From contig NC_089495.1 of NCBI RefSeq assembly GCF_036850765.1, positions 24,644,875 to 24,708,874 of the forward strand: a stretch of 64,000 bases of DNA, in the 5' to 3' direction. The DNA comes from Saccopteryx bilineata (Eukaryota > Chordata > Mammalia > Chiroptera > Emballonuridae). Made by a program: the position numbers and the translations under genes. Of the stretch, positions 55,410 through 64,000 are shown piece by piece; the stretch's first letter is position 1, and each line of letters starts with the position of its first letter. The notes beneath the pieces were generated by a model. That model was not told the origin of the DNA and did no database searches. It was given only the letters and a program-made list of their open reading frames with translations.

Positions 55410-57810
55410 TGCCTTTAAAAAGGACATGCATATGTCTCTAAATAGATAGAAAAGAAAGATTGGAGCTCGGGGAATATCTTAGCCATCGTCATGGAATTCT
55501 GGCAACCTAATCTGTGCCTGAAAATTGCCAAAGTATTTGGTTCTGTCATCTCAATTCTGTGAGAGTGTGTGTAAGTGTTTCACTGTGGATTCAGTGGTAT
55601 GGTATTTCATAGATACATACTTGGCTAAAATATACAATGATGACATAGCAAAGCTCATAGAAAAATCATTCTATTTTCAGAATAAAAGTAAAGTGTGAAA
55701 AAAATTTTAAGAACAACTACCCCAGGTAAAAAAAAATTTAAATTAAACTAAGGGTAAAATAGAGAGAATACCAGTTCCATGGTAAATATTTGCCAATTGC
55801 TCTCCTCTTCAGCAAAACGTGAGTTATGATGCCATCTCAGGACTCTGGAGTTGTAATCACCCGCATGTACTTTGCAAATTGGAGCGTTGGTTAACAAAAT
55901 CGGGATTCAAAAAAAATGTGGGATCGAGGATTATAAATTTGCAGGAAATATGCTGCCTAGAAATATGAGCTGTGTGTAATTACTCCCACCTGCTGGGTAA
56001 AATCTTTATTACATGGGCATTAAACCTCACTCCCACGAGGGAGTGAGGAGGAATGCAGTGTGACCCAGCCACATCACAGGGCTTGTGAACATGATCCTTT
56101 CTTCACGGTGGCTCTTGACCCTCTTTTCCCCATTCCAAATGCAGCACAAGTTAGACTGAAAACTGCAAGGCAATCTTTATCCTCTAAACAGAAAGATTTA
56201 CTTCTCCTCTAAAAGGAAAGCAAATGGAAAGGGAATGAAGGAACCAGTGGATCCCACCATATTTACTCAATAGATGGTTCAGCTCTGAGGAAAGCAAGAC
56301 AGGAAGGGGACCCTGCCAGCCGAATGGTGCTCAGCTTTATTTTTCAGCTCATGGACCCAAAAGGTGGGAACTTGACCTTGTCATTGAACTCCCTGCATGC
56401 ATTCCTCCTCCGATGTTCCTGGTGTGTGTGAAAGCTCTGACTTCAGAAACAGGGATGACCTTGCAGCTCCCAAGGGCACACTGTTTGGTGAAAAGATAGT
56501 GGGTATCCTGAGACTACAAAAGGTATCTATTCTGCCGTGATAACAATTACCTTCATCCTTATCAGGAGTAAAAGAATTTGGGGAAAAGGCTTAGGAGCAA
56601 ATGTGGTTTTAAATTTTACTTATTTATTTATTTGCCTTGCTCACCACCCCACTCCCCACCAATAGATTATGAAGAAGGATTCCAAAAAAGTTACTTTTTG
56701 TTTTCAAGAATGGGGTCACGGTCCTTCATTTGATATATGAACTTTATAACTACTCCTTCTTAACTAACCTCTGTGGCCCCAGAAGGAAACAGACATAAAC
56801 AGCAAAGGTTGAAGACCCTGGTATTTCAGGAATATAATTCGTTTTAGGGTTCTGGGCCCTTGAGTTTGGCTGTTGCATGATTGACAAAGCAGAACTGCTT
56901 CTTTGTATGCTAAGAACTCTTTGGTAATATTGCAGACTTGATTTACTGTCCTTCAGCATCTAAACTAAATAGAAGTCAAGGGGCAAAATAGAGTTCATGA
57001 GCCACTGGCTCCTATAACTGGCAGTGACAATTGGGGTATGTGTTCTGTGTGTGTTCAATTCTTTCTTATTTTTTATTTTCTCACTCTATTTCCCACTTCA
57101 GCCTTTTTAATCATTCTTTATTCTGCATGTTCTGTTGCCTTCACGACTTCCTATTCTTTGTTTCTCTGTTCTATGCCCTTTATTCTCCACTTTAATCTCA
57201 CCTGTAATCATGTCATCAGTTGTAAGCACCTCCTGCTTACATGGAACATGCTTGTTTCACCATCTCTATTTGAAAAAAGCAATCAACAAAGGGAGAGGCT
57301 GCACATATCTGTCTTCAGTGTCTATCACTGGGTTTGGAGGGCTTCCTGCCAAGGAAACCACCTTCTGAGCCTTCTTGGATCTTGCTGTTTTAATAAGCAC
57401 ACTGGCCAATAAACTGCCTCCTGACATGAGCTGGAATTTCTGGGTTGACTTTTGCTCTTACCTGTTCCAGCCAATGAAAACAGATACCCTAAGCCAGGTT
57501 TTATGGGACAGCAAAAGATTTTACTGTCAAATCTTTTGGTTTGTCAACAAAATTGATATTGATTTCCTTTTATTTAAATTTTAACAGGTTCAGATTTTAA
57601 AAAACTACTCCATTGTCACCATTATTTCATAAAAAGGGGCATTTTAGGAAGGGTGCTCACAAGTTGAATTTTTAGCCTATGAAAAACCTACTGTTTTGCC
57701 CTTATTTCTGCATTTTATCAAAGGCTAGACATGAATATCAACTGGCATTGATAAAACTTTGGGTCCTTAGTCCAATAAAATTGTTCCTTTTTATCATACA
57801 GAAGGTGATG
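55410..57810. other. No gene; unique sequence with a perfect hairpin at 56025-56048
   Basis: No repeat family is recognised. The 55790-56090 section is repeat-free and contains several GGATTA/TAATC-type words and a perfect 10-bp hairpin, so it might be a conserved element. Frames up to 124 codons (57038-57412) have no domain. Confidence 0.35.
56025..56048. repeat. Perfect inverted repeat (10-bp arms, 4-base loop)
   Basis: CCTCACTCCC (56025-56034) and GGGAGTGAGG (56039-56048) pair perfectly around ACGA. No run of Us follows in either direction, so there is no reason to call a terminator. Confidence 0.9.
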
Positions 57811-57819
57811 CCTTTAGGC

Positions 57820-57927
57820 CAGGGGTCTCAAACTCGCGGCCCGCCAAACAATTTTGTGCCCGCACTTTATGGATTAGTCTGCGGGCCGCACAAAATTGTT
57901 CGGCGGGCCGCGAGTTTGAGACCCCTG
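57820..57927. mobile_element. Foldback hAT-like MITE, 108 bp
   Basis: The ends CAGGGGTCTCAAACTCGCGG and its inverse are identical. Arms pair for about 40 bases with one mismatch. The flanks are a perfect 8-bp duplication CTTTAGGC (57812-57819 and 57928-57935). It is a shorter relative of the element at 53233-53366, and the duplication assigns both to hAT. Confidence 0.93.
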
Positions 57928-57939
57928 CTTTAGGCTGAT

Positions 57940-58435
57940 TGTTTTGCTTCTCAGGGATTCTTATCTCCTGGTGCCTTTCTGTTGAGGATCATTATTTTAT
58001 CCTTAGAGTCATAATGCCCCAAAGGGGCTAGTAGCACATTCCTAACTCCAATGTATAAATTGAAATAAAATAAAATGAATTTGACCCAAACAAGAAAATG
58101 GGTCAGCTTTATTTCTACATTTTTTTAGCCACGGGACAAGGCATTGTGGTAGGAACTTCAGGCATGGGCTAAGTTGTGGGAAAGAGAAGTGTGTGTGCGA
58201 GAGGAGCGGTTGTTGAGGGAAATACGTATACGATGTGGTCCTTATTCTTCAGTAGTTTGCAGTTTAATAAGACAGAGATGTATACCCAGTTCATATCACA
58301 AGACAGACGGAAGCAAATGCAGAAGAGAGAAATAATAGAGGTGCTGTTGGAGAGCAGAGAAAAGAGTAATGCACCTCACTGGAAGAACCAAGGAAGAGAA
58401 CACAGAGGTGTAATTATGTAATTGTGAGATTACTT
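57940..58435. other. No feature recognised
   Basis: An 81-codon frame (58176-58421) is Lys/Glu/Arg-rich without a recognisable domain. An L2-like antisense relic is possible at 58220-58270 ('GTGGTCCTTATTCTTCAGTA') but too weak to call. Confidence 0.4.
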
Positions 58436-58439
58436 GATA

Positions 58440-58590
58440 ATTGTTCTTCTTCATGACTGCGATCTAAGCTCTATAAGGGCAGTGTCTCTAGAAGATGTGT
58501 AAACCTCTATATCTCATCCCTTTGCATAGTGTTTGGTGTCTAGTACATTACCCAAAAATTACTTGAATGAGCAAATAAGTGTCTACAGTG
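58440..58590 (+). mobile_element. L2 LINE 3' terminus
   Basis: 'CTAAGCTCTATAAGGGCAGT', 'ATCCCTTTGCATAGTGTTTG' and 'AATTACTTGAATGAGCAAAT' match the L2 3' end order. Confidence 0.7.
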
Positions 58591-58594
58591 ACAG

Positions 58595-60015
58595 GTACTG
58601 CACGAGATAACCAAGAAATTGAAGTTTTATTCATTGCCTTTAAAGCATTTGCTAGTAGATAAGTTTTCAAACATGGCAGATGTATTCAGTCCACTCGTTG
58701 CTTGTGTGTGAGACCACAGATGGTCATAGTGACTTACCTATTTCATTCTGAAATGGAGTAATTTCATCCCCACTCAGCTCTTCCATAGGCATGGGTTTTG
58801 ATGCCATATTTATCAAGACATCTACTTGGATGTGGATGTCATGCTGTGAAGAACCATTATAAACAAATATTACAGCCACTTGCCAAGTAATGACTTAAGC
58901 TGGGCAGTTGCTTAAAGGACTGACTTGATTCATTTTATTTTCTGTATTCATGTACTGCCTAAGGGGGAGGGTGGGAGGGCAACAATATTTATTTTTTTAT
59001 TTAATTATTTATTTATCTATCTATCTTTTGAGCCAGTAATTATTTGCAGAGGTCTGTGGGCAAAGTGCTCAGCTCACACCTGGGGACAGAATCCTGGGTT
59101 AGAGGGTGGCCATGGTGATAGTTACATATCTCCAGATTGGGGATTGCTGGTTGAAATGCAGACACATGCAGAAATGGCCTCATTGTCATTTCTTGTTTTT
59201 ATAATGTTATCTTTGGCTCCATAAACTCATTTTTTTCTTCTTCTACTGTCAACACTGTTTCAGCATTGAGTTATATTATCCAGTGACATCAGAGGAGGCA
59301 AAGTTACATGTGTCAGCTTGGCAGGAATCATCCACTCACAGCAAATTTGTGACAAGTTGCATTTTCCTAACATTTTCACCTTGAGTGATGAAGTATCCAC
59401 AGTTTGGGGAGACACCCTGGGGCCTCCCTTGATGGTAACAATGCTCTGTTGAATTGAGCTACTGTTGCTTCAGTACTGGGGGGAAGGAGCCTGTGAGCCT
59501 GAGCTTTTCCCTATGAAAAGCAGGAACATATCCCTAGAGCTGATTGCCTGCCTCTATAGATAATGAGGGCTTAACTGGCATTACAGTTATAACCAGTTTC
59601 AGACCCATTAAATTTAATGGTTTGTGTAATAATGGGCTGCAACTGATAAAATAACCCAAGAACCATTCATGAGCTGTTTATGGAAGAATACCTTCACCAT
59701 GGAAAATGGACATTAAACTGAATGGTTTCATTGCAAAACAAGAGTTCCCCTCTTTATTTTCCAGTTAGGTTGATACACAGCCCACAGTATTTGGTGAGAG
59801 GTGTATGTCAGGAGAAAGGTTGAAGCTTTTAAGCTAATGAATTTGAACTTTTGAGTACTTTCTGTTATTTTTTTTTAATCAATGGTGATTTGTAATAAGG
59901 AGCTAATAAATTAATTTAGATGTCAGTCAAATTAATGTTAAAGCCAAATCCAGCTAGGGAAAGTCAAATATGTATATTAAAATGACAGCCCTCTCCCAGA
60001 TGCCAGCTCTTGTTA
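58595..60015. other. No gene; possible conserved block at about 59520-59960
   Basis: (ATTT)/(ATCT) simple sequence lies at 58988-59024. Block 59520-59960 is repeat-free and dense in TAAT cores (for example TTAAATTTAATGGTTTG and GAGCTAATAAATTAATTTAG), as in some developmental enhancers. This is not testable from one sequence. Confidence 0.35.
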
Positions 60016-60019
60016 TGTA

Positions 60020-60140
60020 AATCAGAATATAAGTGCCATGAGATTAAAAATTGTTGTGTATTTTACTCATTTGTATACCCTCAAGGTCTAGAAAAATGCC
60101 TAGCATATAAAAGGCACTCCACAAATATTGAACATAAGTG
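60020..60140 (+). mobile_element. L2 LINE 3' terminus
   Basis: 'ATATAAGTGCCATGAGATTA', 'GAAAAATGCCTAGCATATAA' and 'GGCACTCCACAAATATTGAA' match the L2 3' end. Confidence 0.75.
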
Positions 60141-60144
60141 GTTG

Positions 60145-61000
60145 ATGAATATATATCTTATGAGGTAGCTTTGTTTCATTTCTGAGTGGGAAAAGTTCTT
60201 TCAGTAAAAGAGGAGCAAAAAAAAAAAAATCTCTACCAAACAATTTACTGCTGGTTGATATTCTTTCCAGATCTACCTTACTTCACAAAGATATTTTCCT
60301 GAGAGCAAACCACAGGGATTTGTGGCTGTCACTATCAATGAAAGGTTTAGGATATTATAACATATAGAAAAAGGCTAAGTAAGAAAGAGTACATGCTTTA
60401 TAAAATGGAATTTAAAATAATAGCTATCAGCAGCAGAACTTTGTAGGAAACCCATGCTGGGAAAATATAAACCCCACCCTGATGATGGCATCTGGTACAA
60501 ATTGAGAAACAAATTGGAAAACAAAACAGAATGTGTCTTCAGCAGCCCTTAAGATCAAACCACCAGCGGATGATAAGCATGGATCTTTGGAGCCTCTACC
60601 TTCCTCTTTGTGGAACAGCTGAAATCAGTAGGGGAATGAAAAGGAAATGGCTTTCTTATCTGTGAGCAGGTTGTTCCTCCCTCTGGATACCCCACTCTCC
60701 AAACATGCACTTTGATATGCCATGGAGTTCTCTTTACCTGATCATTCCGTTTAGAGAAAGATGTACCCCTCCCTGCCCACATCCTGTATTGTTACATCAC
60801 TTGTTTCTCATTATTCTGACACGTTCAATAATCTAACATGTAATTCAACTGAAAGAAGAGTCATGGCCAGTGTGATGTGCTGGCACAATGGAGGGCAAAG
60901 AACAATGGAAACTAGAATAATCATAGAAGAAGCAGAACTCAAATGGGAATATCAATCTCAGTGGTCAGTGACTGCGTCAGGCAGATGGTATGAGCTCAAG
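60145..61000. other. No feature recognised
   Basis: Unique sequence; frames of 75-88 codons (60555-61027, both strands) have no recognisable domain. Confidence 0.45.
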
Positions 61001-61004
61001 AAAA

Positions 61005-61135
61005 ACAATTCAACAAAAATTTATTGAGTACCTACTATGTGTCCAGCACTGGGATATGTCACTGAACAACACAGTGCTCTTTGTTTCCTGGTACTTATGA
61101 AGTAGCATCTGGTATGTGTGTTCTCAACAACATTG
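61005..61135 (-). mobile_element. L2 LINE 3' terminus, antisense
   Basis: 'AACAAAAATTTATTGAGTAC', 'CTACTATGTGTCCAGCACTG' and 'CACTGAACAACACAGTGCTC' are the inverted L2 3' end. Confidence 0.75.
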
Positions 61136-61139
61136 CAAA

Positions 61140-61480
61140 TGACATTGGGCTGGAAGCATGAAGCCTGGCAAGAGGGTTTACTTTAGTTTAAATTGACATC
61201 TCCATACAAATCTGAAGTTGGAACAAAGATAGAAGAAGTGAGGGTCCTATTGCCCAAGTCCTGTTGCTGGTTAAGTTTAGCCTTTGGCTCTGAAAGCCAA
61301 GAGCCCAACTTTTGTCTGTATCCTGAAGGGCTTCTTATAAAAAGAGAATGTATTTTGACAATTAACCAAGAATTTAAAGTTTTTGGAAAGTGCTATGTTT
61401 TCAAATAGGAAATCCATGAAGAGAGAATTATAATAATTATAAAATATTTTGGAGGCATCAGAAAGCAACTGGCTTACCAT
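61140..61480. other. No feature recognised
   Basis: Unique AT-rich sequence with only short shadow frames. Confidence 0.45.
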
Positions 61481-61484
61481 TTCA

Positions 61485-61690
61485 CTTCCTTAATATTTTG
61501 GCTCAAGTATTACCTTTTCATCAAGGGTTTCCTTGGCCATCCAGTTCCTCCCAATTCCTCGTGCTCCCCAACTTCTCTCACCTCTATATCTGGTATGTAC
61601 CATCAGACACATAAATGTCCTTATTTATTTGTTGATTGTCATTTCACTCTGGACTATAAGCTTCATCAAAACAAGGACTTTTCCATAGTT
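61485..61690 (+). mobile_element. L2 LINE 3' fragment
   Basis: 'GGCTCAAGTATTACCTTTTC', 'AGGGTTTCCTTGGCCATCCA' and 'GGACTATAAGCTTCATCAAA' follow L2 closely. Confidence 0.75.
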
Positions 61691-61784
61691 ATCCCCCCCC
61701 ATGATGGTAGAAGTCCCCCATATAAAGCTGAGAGTCATATTTTTTACTGGGTCTTTGATCACTTCCACTATCTTTCTGGGGCTA

Positions 61785-61962
61785 CCAAAAGCTAGAAGAG
61801 GCAAGAAGAATAGTGCCCTACAGGCTGTGGAGGGGGCATGGCCCCGCCAACACTTTCTTTCAGACCTCAGTCCTCTGGAGCTGTTAGACAATACATTTCT
61901 GTTGGTTTCAGCCACCAAATCTGTTATACTTTGTTTTGATGCCCTAGGAAGCTAATATACCT
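61785..61962 (+). mobile_element. MaLR (MLT1-like) LTR 3' fragment
   Basis: 'AATACATTTCTGTTGGTTTC', 'AGCCACCAAATCTGTTATAC' and 'GCCCTAGGAAGCTAATATAC' are the 3' end of an MLT1-type LTR in sense. The 5' part is lost or too diverged. No coding region is attached. Confidence 0.7.
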
Positions 61963-61964
61963 TC

Positions 61965-63090
61965 CTAGACTCAGGTGGGGAAGAAGGAGAACCTTAAGTC
62001 AAAAAGTAAAGTGAAAGTCTAGCTTCTCATCACTTGAGGTGAGATGGGTATACTGTTAGTGGAGTTGAGAGTTTTTATTTTCTGGAAGCCTGTAGGGTCC
62101 CCTGTGTTGTTTAGTGAGGACAGGAATAGCTGGAGTGTCTCGGGAGGTGTTACAGCAGCAACCAAGACCAGGTGTCTGTGCTCTTGTCTCTGGCTGTCCG
62201 GTAAAGAGCCATAGGCTGACTTTATTTATGACACCAATTGAGATTAATCCTGGCTCTAGAGATGCTGGACATTTAGGCAAAACTGACCCCAAAATTAATT
62301 TTAAATGCACTGATTAAAGCCAATTACCCTCTTCCTTTTTCAAATACGACACTGATGCCTAAAAATCAACCTTGTGTGTTTAGTCAAGTGGCGTTAAGTA
62401 GTTTTATGTTTGATGTCTATAGTCTTCATTTAATTTAGGGATAGCATGATGGCTAAACCAATAAGATTTTATTAAAGATGCAAACTATTTGGGGTATCCA
62501 ACCTCCCAAAATGATTGCCTAAGGACACTCTTCTACCTCTGGCTTCTAGGTAATTTTTATTTTCTTACTGTTCCCACAGGTCCTCCCCTGCTTCCCTCTC
62601 AGTGGTAACCAGAGCAGGCTGGGGGTTGTTTACCTGTCTCTTGTGTTCTGCATTCCTCACGCTTACCCCTACATGATCTCTTCCAGTGCCATTAGCTCCT
62701 GTCAATCAACGAACTCTCTTTACTTCCTGTGTATCTGACTTGTCAGAGGGTGGGGAGAAGAGGAAAAGATGAGTACATTTTTGTGTGAGTAAAGGTTACC
62801 CAAAGTTGTTCTGACTTGCTTACTGCATTTTAGAGAGAACAAATGGAAGGAAATACCTTATAAAACAACTTTTTAAAAATGTAATTGTTTAGTAAAAACA
62901 GACTGTTGCTTCAGGCACAGTGGTGACATATTCTACTTGTGTTGGTCAGGAGGCACCAGTTCATATTTAGTGATTATGCAAATAGAAAAATTGCGAACTT
63001 TAATTTGATACTTTTAAAGAAACGTAGTTGTAAAAATATTGTCTGGAAAACACTATTACTCGGTCAATATTATTTGTTTTAGAGCAAACC
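61965..63090. other. No gene or confident repeat
   Basis: Unique sequence. An 84-codon minus frame at 62056-62310 has no recognisable domain. Confidence 0.4.
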
Positions 63091-63094
63091 TCAT

Positions 63095-63785
63095 TACAAG
63101 TCCATCTTATTCATCTGTCCAGTCAACAGATATTTACTGCATGTCTACCAAGCACTATGATGAAAGCTGCAAATGCATTTAGAACAAGAAGTACACCGTT
63201 CTGGGCCTCCTCTAGCAGAGACACAAGCACACACACAGTAGGACAAGGGCATCCCGTTCTGAGTTGCTATAAGAGGAAGGCTCTCTGGAATTTCCACCTG
63301 AAGAGTGAGGGGTGTTTGTCAGGTAAAAGGTCAGGTCAAGGAGAGGGGTGAGGGGTGGGGCTTTAGGAAAACAAAGGGCATGTTAAAAGGCCCAGAATTC
63401 TAAGAGCCTGCATGTCAGGGGAGCTGAAAATAATTTGGTAGGACAGTTGCTTAGACTAAGAGGAAATGAGTAGTAAGAGATGAAACTAGAGATAGAGTCA
63501 AAGGTCATGTTAAAGAGCTTATATTTTAGGTTAAGGAATTCCTATTTTGTTCTGAGGGCCATGGAGGGCTAAGTGACTCAGAAAGATCACTCTGGCCATT
63601 GCGAGAATACTCTGTGAGCAAACAAGACAGAGTCAGGGACGTCTTGCAGGGGGCTGCGGCAGTACCCCAGGTGAGACCAGGCCACAGGTCACTGGCAGTA
63701 GAGGTGGAGTAGATCTACAGGTTAAGTATACATTTAGAGAGCAGGGTAGATAGAACTCTGTGATTTATTAAGTTGGCACGTGGAG
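63095..63785 (-). mobile_element. L2 LINE 3' fragment, antisense
   Basis: The inverted L2 3' end ('CAACAGATATTTACTGCATG', 'CTACCAAGCACTATGATG') is followed by inverted upstream L2 sequence ('GGTTAAGGAATTCCTATTTT', 'AAAGATCACTCTGGCCATTG', 'GCGGCAGTACCCCAGGTGAG'). Long, diverged and non-coding. Confidence 0.7.
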
Positions 63786-64000
63786 AGGAGGGAGGAGTCC
63801 CACAAGGATGGCTTCCACATGCAACATACACAACTTCTTTCTAGCCTAGAAAATGAAATCACTGCTGTAAAACATGGTGGAAATTGCTGGACATAAGAAA
63901 GCAGTTAAGATCTCAGTTCAGTTCTCAGCGCCATGTGGAAGAATGGTATGCTCTTCCAACATTTTAAGTGGTGATGTACATTTTGTTTCTGAAGAGTCAA

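Noticed and set aside
56025..56048. Rho-independent-type terminator
   Set aside because: No U-run follows the hairpin and the genome is eukaryotic.
1..64000. CRISPR arrays, bacterial operons, integrons or phage
   Set aside because: The repeat content is wholly mammalian; the regular repeats are microsatellites or SINE modules. No prokaryotic gene organisation exists here.

Overview
The window is nuclear DNA of a mammal, almost certainly a bat and probably a horseshoe bat or close relative. The tRNA-derived SINEs carry heads and bodies I associate with rhinolophoid bats (a 'GCCCTGGCCGGTTGGCTCAG' type and a 'GCCTGACCAGGCGGTGGCGCAG' type), and I see no canonical vespertilionid Ves SINEs. The assignment rests on recall of these families, not on a search. 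Ancient mammalian repeats (MIR, L2, MaLR LTRs) lie beneath the younger bat SINEs, L1 tails and DNA transposons.

I found no protein-coding gene, exon series, rRNA, functional tRNA, CRISPR array or bacterial-type operon. Open frames are short (all under 200 codons), and the longest lie inside SINEs or L1 tails. The window reads as AT-rich intergenic or deep intronic sequence. The only recognisable protein-coding remnants are the C-terminal tail of L1 ORF2 (near 1.3 kb, minus strand) and the C-terminal tail of a hAT transposase (near 22.3 kb, plus strand).

Layout. 0-10 kb: an antisense L1 tail, an antisense type A SINE, L2, a pair of antisense SINEs (4.7-5.6 kb), and a MIR split by a 78-bp mariner MITE (6.9 kb). 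10-20 kb: a type B SINE, MER20-like and MIR/L2 relics, and an antisense MaLR LTR (18.6 kb). 20-30 kb: an 858-bp hAT element with perfect 8-bp target duplications (21.9 kb), two SINEs, an antisense L2, a MaLR LTR with a perfect 5-bp duplication (26.0 kb), and a second mariner MITE (29.6 kb). 30-45 kb: L2, a type B SINE, a 352-bp hAT MITE (34.4 kb), L1 tails, an old L1 interrupted by two SINEs (39.9-40.7 kb), and another type B SINE (44.1 kb). 45-64 kb: a perfect AT cruciform (46.85 kb), a (TTCC)n tract, a SPIN-like hAT MITE (48.3 kb), L2, three SINEs, two foldback hAT MITEs (53.2 and 57.8 kb), a Tigger-like element (55.0 kb), and L2/MaLR relics.

No genes act together here. The best candidate for biology is the type B SINE. 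Several copies carry one or two copies of CCACCAGGGGGCGA, which matches 13 of 14 positions of the CTCF core motif, and in the two best-preserved pairs the start-to-start spacing is exactly 22 bp. This family could be seeding CTCF sites in the bat genome, as B2 does in mouse. That is an inference and needs binding data.
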